Shown here: positions 34,145-45,585 of the stretch, piece after piece
Layout of the letters: the number at the start of each line of letters is the position of its first letter
How positions within the stretch are numbered: position 1 is the first letter of the stretch
Assembly (NCBI RefSeq): GCF_001942465.1
Contig: NZ_MKJY01000111.1
Location: 62,001-126,000 of the forward strand
Origin: Actinomadura sp. CNU-125
GTDB taxonomy: Bacteria > Actinomycetota > Actinomycetes > Streptosporangiales > Streptosporangiaceae
Length of the DNA: 64,000 bases
Reading direction: 5' to 3'
Notes under the pieces: model-generated
Databases searched by the model: none
Seen by the model: the letters and a program-made list of their open reading frames with translations, nothing else
What the model was told of the DNA's origin: nothing
Program-made: the position numbers and the translations under genes

Positions 34145-34196
34145 CGGGGGCATTACTTAACCGCTATCTATTGGGGGTCGTCGAGGAGGGTGGTCC

Positions 34197-34730
34197 GTGC
34201 AGGACGTGGTGCTGGCGCTGCTGACCAAGGAGCCGTCGCACGGGTACGACCTGCGCAGACGGCTGGTGGCGGCGCTCGGGCCGGTGGGCGAGTCGCTCAA
34301 CGCGGGCCAGGTCTACGTGACGCTCACCCGTCTGGAGAAGGCGGGCCTCGTCGTGTTCGAGCGTGAGGACGTGCCGGTGCGCGGGCCGCGGCGCAAGGTG
34401 TACGCGCTGACGCCGGACGGGCGGGAGCGGGTGGCCGCGTGGCTCGCCGAGGGGCTCGGGCCCAGGGCGGACGTGACGGAGTTCCACCTGAAGCTGGTCG
34501 CCGCCGCCGAGTCGGGGCTCGCCGATCCGCTCACGCTCGTGGACGCGCGGCGGCGGGAGCTGATGCGCGATCTGGCCGAGGCCCAGCAGGCGGTCCTCGC
34601 GCACGAAGAGAACTCGGAGGCCGGGCTGCTGCTGGAGGGGATCGCCCTCCGGGTGCAGGCCGATCTGCGCTGGCTGGAGGCGTGCGAGCGGGCCTGGTCC
34701 GCGCGTGGGAAAGGTGGAGCGAGGCGTTGA
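34197..34730 (+). CDS. PadR family transcriptional regulator
   Basis: A 177-residue PadR/PadR_C protein: [56 protein letters not shown], then a coiled C-terminal domain. The start is GTG 34197 with GAGGAGGG upstream. It is the first gene of a three-gene operon with an ABC ATPase and permease, overlapping the ATPase start (TTGA). It probably represses the operon until the exported compound is sensed. Confidence 0.85.
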   Translation: MQDVVLALLTKEPSHGYDLRRRLVAALGPVGESLNAGQVYVTLTRLEKAGLVVFEREDVPVRGPRRKVYALTPDGRERVAAWLAEGLGPRADVTEFHLKLVAAAESGLADPLTLVDARRRELMRDLAEAQQAVLAHEENSEAGLLLEGIALRVQADLRWLEACERAWSARGKGGARR

Positions 34731-35473
34731 ACGGAGATCCGGTGCTGCGGGCGTCCGGCCTGTCGCGGGCGTACGGGCGGGACGAGAGCATGGTGTGGGC
34801 CGTCGACGGCGTCGACCTGGACGTGCCGGCCGGGCAGACGCTCGCGGTGACCGGCCCCAGCGGCTGCGGCAAGTCGACGCTGCTGCAGCTCCTCGGCGGG
34901 CTCGACCGGCCCAGCGAGGGCGAGGTGTGGCTCGGGGGAAGGCGCATCGACCGGCTGGGCGAACGGGCGCTGGCCAGGTTGCGGCGGCGTGCCGTCGGCT
35001 TCGTGTTCCAGTCGTTCCACCTGATGGACGAGCTGACGGCGGCGGAGAACGTCGAGCTGCCCGCGCTGCTCGCCGGTGCGGCGCCGCGCACCGCGCGGCG
35101 GCGGGCCGCCGGGCTGCTCGACCGGGTGGGGCTCGCCGAGCGGACCCGGCACCGGCCCGGGCAGCTGTCCGGCGGGCAGCGGCAGCGGGTGGCGATCGCC
35201 CGCGCGCTGGTCAACGAGCCGCTGGTGGTCTTCGCGGACGAGCCCACCGGGAACCTCGACAGCGCCGCGACGCACGATGTGCTGCGGCTGTTCGGCGAGC
35301 TGCGCTCGGCGGGCCAGACGCTGGTGATGGTCACCCACGACGAGCGCGTCGCCGCCACCGCGGACCGCGTCGTCTCCCTGCGGGACGGGCGGGCCGCCGG
35401 CGACGACCGTCCGCACGAGCGTCCGGACGGTCGCCGCACCGGGCTCGGCGCGCTGCTGAACTGGGAGGAGTGA
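34727..35473 (+). CDS. ABC transporter ATP-binding protein (MacB/LolD type)
   Basis: A 248-residue ATPase. Walker A is GPSGCGKST (residues 43-51), the Q-loop [20 protein letters not shown], the signature [15 protein letters not shown], and Walker [14 protein letters not shown] with the H-loop in MVTHDERVA. This is the MacB/LolD/FtsE branch that works with FtsX-like permeases. The TTG at 34727 overlaps the padR stop; the GTG at 34742 with GGAG is an alternative start. It powers export of an antimicrobial peptide or lipid by the permease gene that follows 2 bp later. Confidence 0.87.
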   Translation: MNGDPVLRASGLSRAYGRDESMVWAVDGVDLDVPAGQTLAVTGPSGCGKSTLLQLLGGLDRPSEGEVWLGGRRIDRLGERALARLRRRAVGFVFQSFHLMDELTAAENVELPALLAGAAPRTARRRAAGLLDRVGLAERTRHRPGQLSGGQRQRVAIARALVNEPLVVFADEPTGNLDSAATHDVLRLFGELRSAGQTLVMVTHDERVAATADRVVSLRDGRAAGDDRPHERPDGRRTGLGALLNWEE

Positions 35474-35475
35474 CG

Positions 35476-37259
35476 ATGGGACGCCTACTGCTGATGTGGC
35501 GGCTGATCGCTTCCGACCTGCGCCGCCGTCCCGGCGAGGCGGTCATGTTCGTCGTCGCCGTCACCGCCTGCACGGCCTTCCTGACGCTCGGGCTCACGGC
35601 CAACAACGCCATCGTCAACGGCTACCTGAAGACGCGGGCGGCGACCGCCGGGCCCGACATCACCGCCATCACGCCGTCCACGGACCCCGCTCCCCTGGCC
35701 GAAGCGATCGCGGACGCGCCCGGTGTGGACGCGCAGTCCGGCCCGATCTTCGCGTTCGACACCGAGGTCCGGGCGAACGGCCGTACGGCGTCGACGTCGG
35801 TCGAGGGGCGCGACGCCGCGCCGTCCGCCGTGGACCGGCCGCTGGTGACGTCCGGGACGTGGGTGCGGCCGGGCGGCGCGGTCGTCGAGCGCGGCTTCGC
35901 AAAGGCGCTCGGCGTGGACGCCGGCGACCGCGTCACCATCGGCGGGCGCGCCTATCCGGTGGTCGGGACCGCGATCAGCGCGGCCACGCCGGTGCATCCG
36001 TGGAGCAACTGGGCCCAGATCGGGCCGAGCGACCGGGGCGGCCGGATCTGGTTCACCACCGCGGACGCGCGCGCGGCGCGGGCGACGCGCCCGCCGTGTA
36101 CCTGGTGCACGTGAACCTGACCGAATCCGACGCCGCCTCGATCGTCCGGTGGCGCGAGACGGTGTTCACGCCCGACCGCCGGGACGTCTACGGGGCCACC
36201 ACCCGCAACTGGCAGACCGTCCTCCGCACGGACCTGAACATGATCCACGGCAGCCAGCCCTCCCTGGTCGTGGGCGGCTGGCTGCTCGCCGTGGCGGCGA
36301 CCGTCACGCTGGCCGCGCTCGCCGCGGTGCGCGCCGCCCGCGACAACCGGCGGGCCGGGCTGCTCAAGGCCGTGGGCGCGGGTCCCGGCACGGTCGCGGC
36401 CGTCCTGCTGGCGCAGTACCTGCTGCTGACGGCCGTGGCGACCGCGCTCGGGCTGGCCGCCGGGTCGCTCGCGGCGCCCGGACTCGCCGATCCGAGCGCC
36501 GGGCTGCTCGACACCGCCGGGCCGCCGAGCACCGCGATCGTCGTCGCGGCGGCCGTCCTCGGGGTTCTGGTCGCGGTGGCCGGGACGCTCGGCCCCGTCC
36601 TGCGGGCCGCCCGCACCAGCACCGTGGCCGCCCTCGCCGCCCCGGCGCACCCGCACGCGCACCATCCGTGGGTGACCGCCGTGACGGCGTACCTGCCCAC
36701 GTCGCTGCTGGTCGGCGTGCGACTGCTCGTGCGCCGGCCCGGACGCGCCGTCCTGACCTTCGTCGGGACGGCCGCGACCGCCGTCACGGTCACCGCGATG
36801 CTCGGCTACCGCACCGCCGTCGCGACCGACCCGGGCACCGGGCTGACCGCCGCCGCCATGGAGGCGGTGAACGACCGGAACGCCCAGGTGATCCTCGGCA
36901 TCACGCTCGCGCTGGCGGCGCTGTCGGCGGTCAACACCGTGTTCCTCGGCTGGAGCGCCGCGGTGCAGGCCCGGCGCTCCCTGGCGGTCACCCGTACGCT
37001 CGGCGCCACGCCCGGCCAGGTGGTCGCGGCGATCTGCACCGCGCAGCTCCTGCCCGCCGTGCCCGCGCTGCTGGTGGGCGCGCCGAGCGGGAGCGTCCTG
37101 CTCTGGCTGGTCGGCGGCAGGCTGGTCACGCCCCCGGGGTCGTGGCTGCTCGCGGCCGCGGCCGTCATCCTGCTGGCGGCCGCGGCGCTGACCGCTCTGC
37201 CCGCGTGGCTGCAGGCCCGCGGCCCGGCCGGGCGCGCCCTCGACGCCGGTCCCGCCTGA
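35476..37259 (+). CDS. FtsX-like ABC transporter permease (frame break near 36080)
   Basis: About 595 residues. Start [20 protein letters not shown], a first helix, then a long extracytoplasmic MacB-like domain ([40 protein letters not shown]). In the adjacent frame come the FtsX helices ([60 protein letters not shown]). The two halves join near 36080, where one G seems lost in GCGGGCGAC. Together with the ATPase it forms a mechanotransmission-type exporter. The substrate is unknown. Confidence 0.8.
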
Positions 37260-37433
37260 CGGATCAGGCGCCGGAGGGGTCCCCGCCCAAGGACGCATCC
37301 GGCCACCTGAGCGCACGCCCGGCCCCGTGGGTTTCCCGGCGGGGCGCCCGGATCGGCGATGTCGGACCCTGCTGGCACGATCCGTGCGGAGCCGCAGCGT
37401 TCGCTGTCGGACCGGCTTAGAGAGCAGTGGAAG

Positions 37434-37796
37434 ATGAGCAGTACCGGATCACACGAGCGGGCCACACGGCCGGAGGACCTGAATCGATTGGTGGTCGAGC
37501 GGCTCAACGAGGGCGATGTCGACGGACTGGTGGCACTCTATGAGCCGGACGCGGTACTGGCTCTGCCCGGTGACCGGGTCGCCACCGGTAGCCAGGAGAT
37601 CCGTCGGGCGTACGAGCAGATCGTGGCCGACCGTCCGGTGTTCACTCCCGGCGAGCAGCAGCCGACGCTCCACAACGGCGATCTCGCCCTGACCTCGGTG
37701 CGCCTGCCCGATGGCGGGGCGACCGTCGAGGTGGCCCGCAGGCAACCCGACGGCACCTGGCTGTGGGCGATCGACCAGCCCAGCATCCTCGGATAG
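37434..37796 (+). CDS. SnoaL-like/NTF2-fold protein (DUF4440-type)
   Basis: A 120-residue protein: LNRLVVERLNEGDVDGLVAL, YEPDAVLALPGDRVATGSQE, RPDGTWLWAIDQPSILG. This is the ketosteroid-isomerase-like fold common in actinobacteria, with no confident catalytic assignment. The ATG at 37434 begins just after the shared family start. The 174 bp before it show no obvious gene. It is convergent with the remains of a TetR gene. Confidence 0.75.
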   Translation: MSSTGSHERATRPEDLNRLVVERLNEGDVDGLVALYEPDAVLALPGDRVATGSQEIRRAYEQIVADRPVFTPGEQQPTLHNGDLALTSVRLPDGGATVEVARRQPDGTWLWAIDQPSILG

Positions 37797-38177
37797 CACC
37801 CCGGCGCGGCGTCCCGCCCCGCGTCCCGGCCCGCCACCGCGGCGCCGACGGTAGCGAGAGGGCAGCCGTCGCGGTAGCCGGACTCCTCCAGCGTCGCGCC
37901 TAGCAGGCCCGCGATGCCGTGGGCGGCCGCCGCGATGTCCGCGCTGTCCGCGAGGACGGCTTCGATCGCCGCGGCCCACGCGTCGGCGGCCCGTTTGACC
38001 GTCTCGGCGGCGAACTGTTCCTTGCCGCCGGGAAAGTGGAAGTACAGCGACCCCTTGGGCGCCTGGGCTTCGGCCAGGATCTGGTTCAGCCCCATGGCGT
38101 GGTGGCCTGGCGCTGGAACAGGTTCTGGGCCGTGTCGAGGATGCGGTTCCTCGTCTCTTCCCGGGCCGCCGTCAGGC
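37797..38177 (-). pseudogene. LmrA/YxaF-type TetR regulator, frame-broken and C-terminally truncated
   Basis: The N-terminus (AAREETRNRILDTAQNLFQR) is in one frame and the HTH continues in another (GLNQILAEAQAPKGSLYFHF, PGGKEQFAAETVKRAADAW). One G appears lost near 38108. The APKGSLYFHFPGGKEQ block marks the LmrA/YxaF subfamily. After GCPLATV, about 110 residues in, the protein loses resemblance, and the frame runs antisense into the SnoaL gene, so roughly 70 residues of ligand domain are missing. No normal start codon is visible before LTAAREE. It follows the MBL gene directly. Whether a working regulator remains is doubtful, although its presumed operator (38997) is well kept. Confidence 0.6.
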
Positions 38178-38987
38178 GGCCGGGGTCCGGTCGAACTCCA
38201 CCGGGTCGTGCGCGCAGACGACGTCCGCTTTCCCGGTGAGCGCCAGCTCGTTGAGGCGGCGCAGGTTGCGGCGGCGGGCGTCCCGGTCGGTCTGCACGAA
38301 GGACTGGAAGGCCCGGATCGCGGGAGGGCAGGACGGGTCGGGCTCCATCTGGCCGCGGTTGAAGTAGGCGTCGCCCGCGTGCAGCAGCCAGCGGCCGTCG
38401 CGGTCGACGGCGACGCCGGTGTGCCCGCGCGTGTGCCCGGCGAGGGGGACGAGCAGGATCGTGGGCGGCAGCCCCGGCAGGTCCCGGACGGCCGAGAAGC
38501 CGAACCAGTCGTCCCCGCCCGCCGTGTGCTCGACCCAGTCGGGGCCGTGCGCCCACTGGGCGGGGTGGTAGCGGAAGCGGTCGAGGGCGGTGGCCGGACG
38601 CCGCGCGGCTTCGAGTTCGGCGGCGTGGACGTGGACCTTCGCGTGCGGGAAGTCGCCCAGGCCGCCCGCGTGGTCGACGTCCAAGTGGGTCAGCACGATG
38701 TGCCGGACGTCGGATGGTTCGTAACCGAGCTCGACGACCTGGCGGGCGGCGGTCTCGGCGGCGTCCAGGACCGGCCTGGAGTACAGCCGGAAGCTTCTTC
38801 GCAGCCGTTCCGGACGGGCCACGTCGTCGAGGCCGTACCCGGTGTCGACCAGGACCAGCCCGTCGTCGGTCTCGATGAGGAGGCAGTGGCAGATCAGCCG
38901 CGCCAGGGAGAACGGGCTGCCGATGCCGGTGACCAGGCTCCCACCGGCCGGGCGGGAGGTCCCGCAGTTCAAATGGTGAACGCGCAT
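38172..38987 (-). CDS. Metallo-beta-lactamase fold hydrolase
   Basis: A 271-residue MBL-fold enzyme. The metal motif is THLDVDHAGG (His101, Asp105, His106, with Asp103 replacing the usual second His), followed by VPLAGHTRGHTGVAV, LLHAGDAYFNRGQ and the late His in VVCAHDPVEF. This HxDxDH subgroup includes lactonase-like hydrolases. The substrate is unknown. The ATG at 38987 lies 9 bp from a long LmrA-type palindrome, and the LmrA-like regulator is encoded just downstream, so the gene is probably induced by a flavonoid- or antibiotic-like ligand (inference from the regulator family). Confidence 0.82.
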   Translation of the reverse strand: MRVHHLNCGTSRPAGGSLVTGIGSPFSLARLICHCLLIETDDGLVLVDTGYGLDDVARPERLRRSFRLYSRPVLDAAETAARQVVELGYEPSDVRHIVLTHLDVDHAGGLGDFPHAKVHVHAAELEAARRPATALDRFRYHPAQWAHGPDWVEHTAGGDDWFGFSAVRDLPGLPPTILLVPLAGHTRGHTGVAVDRDGRWLLHAGDAYFNRGQMEPDPSCPPAIRAFQSFVQTDRDARRRNLRRLNELALTGKADVVCAHDPVEFDRTPAA

Positions 38988-38996
38988 GGATTGGAC

Positions 38997-39037
38997 TATA
39001 GAGACCGGTCTAGTTAATTACTAGACCAGTCTCTATA
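38997..39037. promoter_or_regulatory. LmrA/YxaF-type tandem operator
   Basis: An 18-bp-arm inverted repeat with one mismatch: TATAGAGACCGGTCTAGT, TAATT, then its complement. Each half, read inward as ATAGAGACTGGTCTA, resembles the Bacillus subtilis LmrA/QdoR box (AWTATAtagaNYGgTCTA, from memory). It lies between the MBL gene and the divergent methyltransferase. Confidence 0.65.
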
Positions 39038-39062
39038 TTTTCGGATGGGAGATGATGGACGG

Positions 39063-39821
39063 GTGCGTACGTTCGAGGAACTGGTCGCGGAGGCCGAGGC
39101 GGAGCCCGTCGAAGGGTGGGACTTCTCGTGGTTCGAGGGACGGGCCACCGAGGCGCGGCCTTCGTGGGGGTATCAGCGGTCGATGAGCGCCCGGCTGGGC
39201 ACGGTCGATGCGGCGCTGGACGTCCAGACGGGCGGCGGCGAGGTGCTCGCGGGGGCCGCGTCGTTCCCCCGGACGATGGTGGCCACCGAGGGGTGGCCGC
39301 CGAACGTCGCGAAGGCGACGCGGACGCTGCATCCGCGCGGGGTCGTCGTGGTGGCGGATCCGGACGAGCCGCCGCTGCCGTTCGGCGACGCGGCGTTCGA
39401 CCTCGTGACGAGCCGGCATCCCGTGACGGTGTGGTGGGACGAGATCGCGCGGGTGCTGCGTCCGGGCGGAACCTACTTCGCGCAGCACGTGGGGCCCGGG
39501 AGCGTGTGGGAGGTCGTGGAGTTCTTCCTCGGCCCCCAACCGGACGCCGAGCAGGCGCGGCACCCGGACGCGGAGCGGGCCGGTGCGGAGGCCGCGGGGC
39601 TGGAGGTCGCCGACCTGCGGATGGAGCGGCTCCGGATGGAGTTCTTCGACGTGGGGGCCGTCGTGCACTTCCTGCGGAAGGTCGTGTGGACGGTCCCGGG
39701 GTTCACGGTCGAGGGACATCGGGAGCGGTTGCGGGAACTGGACGAGCGGATCCGGGCGGACGGCCCGTTCGTCGCCCATTCGACGCGGGTGCTCTTCGAG
39801 GCGCGCAAGCCCGCGGGGTGA
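39063..39821 (+). CDS. Class I SAM-dependent methyltransferase
   Basis: About 252 residues. The visible features are ALDVQTGGGEVLAGA (motif I), VVVADPDEPPLPFGDAAFDL, VTSRHPVTVWWDEIARVLRP then GGTYFAQHVGPGSVWEVVEF. The SRHPVxxWWDEIARVL block is typical of an uncharacterised actinobacterial methyltransferase family. The GTG at 39063 was chosen because GGGAG precedes it; the ATG at 39045 is in frame and would start right behind the LmrA-type palindrome. It is divergent from the MBL gene and may share its regulation. Confidence 0.78.
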   Translation: MRTFEELVAEAEAEPVEGWDFSWFEGRATEARPSWGYQRSMSARLGTVDAALDVQTGGGEVLAGAASFPRTMVATEGWPPNVAKATRTLHPRGVVVVADPDEPPLPFGDAAFDLVTSRHPVTVWWDEIARVLRPGGTYFAQHVGPGSVWEVVEFFLGPQPDAEQARHPDAERAGAEAAGLEVADLRMERLRMEFFDVGAVVHFLRKVVWTVPGFTVEGHRERLRELDERIRADGPFVAHSTRVLFEARKPAG

Positions 39822-39857
39822 GTCCCCGGGCCGCGCGGGCGGCCCGGGGACGTCCCG

Positions 39858-40469
39858 TCAGCGGGGGCGGGGCGGGTACTTCGCGATGAACAGGCCCTCG
39901 GCGGTGACGCAGTCGCGGCCGTTGTGCCGGATGGCGCCGACCGTCCGGATCTTGCGGCCGTCCACCGACACCTGGCGGGCCGAGACGGTCAGCGGCTCGA
40001 ACAGCGGCGTGAGGCGGTGGTAGCGGAGGGTCAGTTCGGCCGTCATGCCCGAAACGCCCGCCCAGCCGTTCGCGACGCCGAGGGTGTGGTCGAGCATCAG
40101 GGCGGAGATTCCGCCGTGCACGCTCGACGGCGGCCCCTGGTAGGGGAGGTCGAGGGTGACGTCCGCCGAGATGCCGCCGTCGGCCGTGCCCTCGTATTCG
40201 AGGGGCGGGGCGATGGGGTTCTCGGGGCCGGTGGCCGGGTCGTGGCGGGTGTTGCCGTCGCCCTGCCACATGTCGACCAGCCGGTCGCCGAGGGGCGGCG
40301 CCGTCGCTTCGAGGTCGTCGGCGACGGCGTTCAACCGGTCGGCGATGTCCGACATGTCGGCCGTGGAGATGTCTCCGGCGCGGACGAGCGCGGCGATGAC
40401 GCGGCGGGCGGCGGCGGACGCGCCGTCGACGCCGCAACCGCGCGCGGACGCCTGCAGGTCGATCGTCAT
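39858..40469 (-). CDS. PaaI-like hotdog-fold thioesterase
   Basis: A 203-residue protein with the hotdog core PLEYEGTADGGISADVTLDL, GPPSSVHGGISALMLDHTLG (active-site HGG and Asp), AELTLRYHRLTPLFEPLTVS. The N-terminal 80 residues are helical and unusual for PaaI proteins (ADMSDIADRLNAVADDLEAT). It likely releases acyl groups from CoA in the steroid side-chain pathway. The start overlaps the stop of the acyl-CoA dehydrogenase gene by 4 bp (ATGA), making it the last gene of a four-gene operon (fadD19-fadA5-fadE34-thioesterase). Confidence 0.8.
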   Translation of the reverse strand: MTIDLQASARGCGVDGASAAARRVIAALVRAGDISTADMSDIADRLNAVADDLEATAPPLGDRLVDMWQGDGNTRHDPATGPENPIAPPLEYEGTADGGISADVTLDLPYQGPPSSVHGGISALMLDHTLGVANGWAGVSGMTAELTLRYHRLTPLFEPLTVSARQVSVDGRKIRTVGAIRHNGRDCVTAEGLFIAKYPPRPR

Positions 40470-42628
40470 GCGGGCCTCCCCGTCGGCTGCGGATCGCGCG
40501 GCAGCCCGAGGATCCGCTCGCCGATGATGTTGAGCTGGACGTCGGTGGTGCCACCGGCGATCGACATGTTGCGGGAGTTCAGGAACATCCACGTGGGGTC
40601 CTGCATGCCGCCGGGGCCTTCGCCGGTGAGGGCGTCCGGGCCGATCCAGTCGACGGCGGTCTCCCACACCTGCTGGAGGTGCTCGACGCCGATGAGCTTG
40701 CCGATGGACGACTCGGCGCCCGGCTGCCCACCGGCGAGGGAACGCAGCGTGGTGCGGAGCCCGAACAGGCTGCTGGACTGCGCGTCGCAGAGCACCCCGC
40801 CGAGGGTGGTGAGGCGCTCGTCGTCGTCCTGCTGGACGAGTTCGAGGAGGGCCTCGCCGCCGCTGCCGAGGGACGAGTCGTTCGACAGCGACACGCGCTC
40901 GTTCGCGAGGGTGGTGCGGGCGAGTTTCCAGCCGTCGCCGGGGCTCGCGACGAGGAGGTCGTCGGGGATGAAGACGCCGTCGAGGAACACCTCGTTGAAC
41001 AGGGTGTCGCCGGTCAGCTCCCGCAGGGGGCGGATGTCGATCCCGGGCGACTTCATGTCGAGGAGGAAGTACGACAGCCCCTTGTGCTTGGGGACGGACG
41101 CGTCGGTGCGCGCGAGGAGGATGCCCCAGTCGGCCTCGCGGGCCATGGACGTCCAGACCTTCTGCCCGCTGATCTTCCAGCCGCCGTCGACCTTCTCCGC
41201 GCGGGTGGTGAGGGCGGCGAGGTCGGAGCCCGCGCCGGGCTCGCTGAACAGCTGGCACCAGCGGATGTCGCCGCGCAGGGACTTCGGCAGGAACCGCTCG
41301 TGCTGGCCGGACGAGCCGTGCGCGATGAGCGTAGGCACCACCCAGTTACCGATGATCATGTCGTGGGCGCGCAGGTCCGCGGCCCGCATCTCCTCGGCGA
41401 TGACGAGCTGGGTGACGGCGTCCGCGCCCTTGCCCCAGGGGGCGGGGAGGTGCGGCGACGTGTAGCCGCGGTCGGCGAGGTAGTCGATCCGCTCCTTGCC
41501 GTCGAGGGCCTTGGCCGGTTCGAGCTCGGCGGGGATCCCGGCGCGGATCGTCTCGGCTTCCGGGGGCAGCTCGACCGACAGCTCGCGGCGGACGCCGTCG
41601 AGGGTGAGGCGCGCGACGCGGCGGCGCCAGGCGCCGGTGGAGCCGAGGACGACGCGCAGCGTCTGCGTCCGGCGCAGGTAGAGGCTCGCGTCGTGTTCCC
41701 AGGTGAAGCCGATGCCGCCGAGCGTGTTGATGCAGTCCTTCGCGGTGGTGAAGGCGGCCTGGACCGACGTCGCGCCGGCGACGGCGGCGGCGAGGGACGC
41801 CTCGCGGGGGTCGCCGTCCTGGGCGCGGGCGGCGTCCCACGCGCAGGCGCGGGCCTGCTCGGCGTGGGCGAGCATGCGGGCGCAGCGGTGCTTGACGCCC
41901 TGGAACTGCCCGATCGGACGGCCGAACTGCTCGCGGACCTTCGCGTAGTCGGCGGCGGTCGCGGTCGCCCAGTCGGCGAGGCCGGAGGACTCGGCCGCGA
42001 ACAGGACGGCGGCCAGGTCGAGGACGGCCTGGTCGTCGAGGTCGAGGATCGCGTCCGGGACGATGCCGTCGGCGCGCAGGCGGCCGAGGCGGCGGGTCAG
42101 GTCGTGGCTCGGCAGTTCCTCGGCGGACGCACCGGTGACGACGGCCCACGCGGTGCGCTCGCCGTCGCGTGCGGGCACGACGAGGACGTCCGCGAGGTGC
42201 GCGCCGATGATCGGCTCGGACGTCCCTTGGAGCGTTCCGTTCGCGGTGAGTTCGAGCCCGCCGGGGCGCAGCGCGACGGCGCCGAGCGTCGTCCCGGCCG
42301 CGAGCCCTTCGAGGTGCCCGCGGTGACCGGCGCGGTGCAGGACGGCGCTGGCCAGCACGGTCGGCAGGAACGGGCCGGGGGTCATCGCGCGGCCGAGTTC
42401 CTCCAGGACGACCGCGAGTTCGAGCAGCCCGTAACCGGCGCCGCCGAGGTCCTCGGGGAGGTGCAGGCCGAGCAGGCCCTGGCCCGCGAGGTCGTCCCAG
42501 AACGGCGGGACCTTCTCCCGGTCGGCGTCCACGGCGGTGCGCACGGCGGCCTGCGTCACCTGGCGGTCGGTGAGGGCGCGCACGGCGTCGCGGAGGTCGC
42601 GGTGCTCCTCGGTCAGTCCGATGGTCAT
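40466..42628 (-). CDS. Fused two-domain acyl-CoA dehydrogenase, FadE34-like
   Basis: A 720-residue protein made of two acyl-CoA dehydrogenase units. The first (residues 1-340) has EEHRDLRDAVRALTDRQVTQ and VREQFGRPIGQFQGVKHRCA with INTLGGIGFTWEHDASLYLR. The second has RWCQLFSEPGAGSDLAALTT, GWKISGQKVWTSMAREADWG, LANERVSLSNDSS and MSIAGGTTDVQLNIIGERIL. Mycobacterial FadE34 has the same fused form and oxidises steroid-CoA side chains with five carbons, such as cholenoyl-CoA. FAD and substrate sites may be shared between the halves, as in the alpha2beta2 ChsE enzymes. It follows the thiolase gene by 2 bp. Confidence 0.85.
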   Translation of the reverse strand: MTIGLTEEHRDLRDAVRALTDRQVTQAAVRTAVDADREKVPPFWDDLAGQGLLGLHLPEDLGGAGYGLLELAVVLEELGRAMTPGPFLPTVLASAVLHRAGHRGHLEGLAAGTTLGAVALRPGGLELTANGTLQGTSEPIIGAHLADVLVVPARDGERTAWAVVTGASAEELPSHDLTRRLGRLRADGIVPDAILDLDDQAVLDLAAVLFAAESSGLADWATATAADYAKVREQFGRPIGQFQGVKHRCARMLAHAEQARACAWDAARAQDGDPREASLAAAVAGATSVQAAFTTAKDCINTLGGIGFTWEHDASLYLRRTQTLRVVLGSTGAWRRRVARLTLDGVRRELSVELPPEAETIRAGIPAELEPAKALDGKERIDYLADRGYTSPHLPAPWGKGADAVTQLVIAEEMRAADLRAHDMIIGNWVVPTLIAHGSSGQHERFLPKSLRGDIRWCQLFSEPGAGSDLAALTTRAEKVDGGWKISGQKVWTSMAREADWGILLARTDASVPKHKGLSYFLLDMKSPGIDIRPLRELTGDTLFNEVFLDGVFIPDDLLVASPGDGWKLARTTLANERVSLSNDSSLGSGGEALLELVQQDDDERLTTLGGVLCDAQSSSLFGLRTTLRSLAGGQPGAESSIGKLIGVEHLQQVWETAVDWIGPDALTGEGPGGMQDPTWMFLNSRNMSIAGGTTDVQLNIIGERILGLPRDPQPTGRPA

Positions 42629-42630
42629 GC

Positions 42631-45414
<2,784 letters not shown>

Positions 45415-45425
45415 GGTGGCGAAGT

Positions 45426-45438
45426 TAGAATTCGTTCT
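45426..45438. promoter_or_regulatory. KstR-box-like site, copy 1
   Basis: TAGAATTCGTTCT contains the inverted repeat AGAA-N4-TTCT and matches six of the eight fixed bases of the mycobacterial KstR box (TnnAACnnGTTnnA). It lies 12 bp before the fadD19-like start. The first ten bases recur at 45531. Confidence 0.45.
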
Positions 45439-45456
45439 CGTCCCGGGCAAGGACAG

Positions 45457-45471
45457 TCTCACTGAGTGGTT
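45457..45471. promoter_or_regulatory. CACTGAG regulon motif, site A
   Basis: TCTCACTGAGTGGTT, one of three near-identical 15-bp sites (others at 48889 and 58463). Core palindrome CACT-G-AGTG. It lies in the fadD19/SDR divergent gap. Confidence 0.55.
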
Positions 45472-45530
45472 AGGACGGGCGTCAGCCGGGGCTTCCGGTC
45501 CGCTGAGCGGGATCGGCGCGCCGCGGAAAA

Positions 45531-45545
45531 TAGAATTCGTACTAG
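45531..45545. promoter_or_regulatory. KstR-box-like site, copy 2
   Basis: TAGAATTCGTACTAG shares its first ten bases with copy 1 and ends in CTAG, giving the symmetric ends TAG/CTA. It lies 40 bp before the SDR start, on the opposite side of the divergent gap from copy 1. Confidence 0.4.
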
Positions 45546-45585
45546 CCTCCGGGGCGCCACGTGAACCACCCGACGGGAGCACCCG

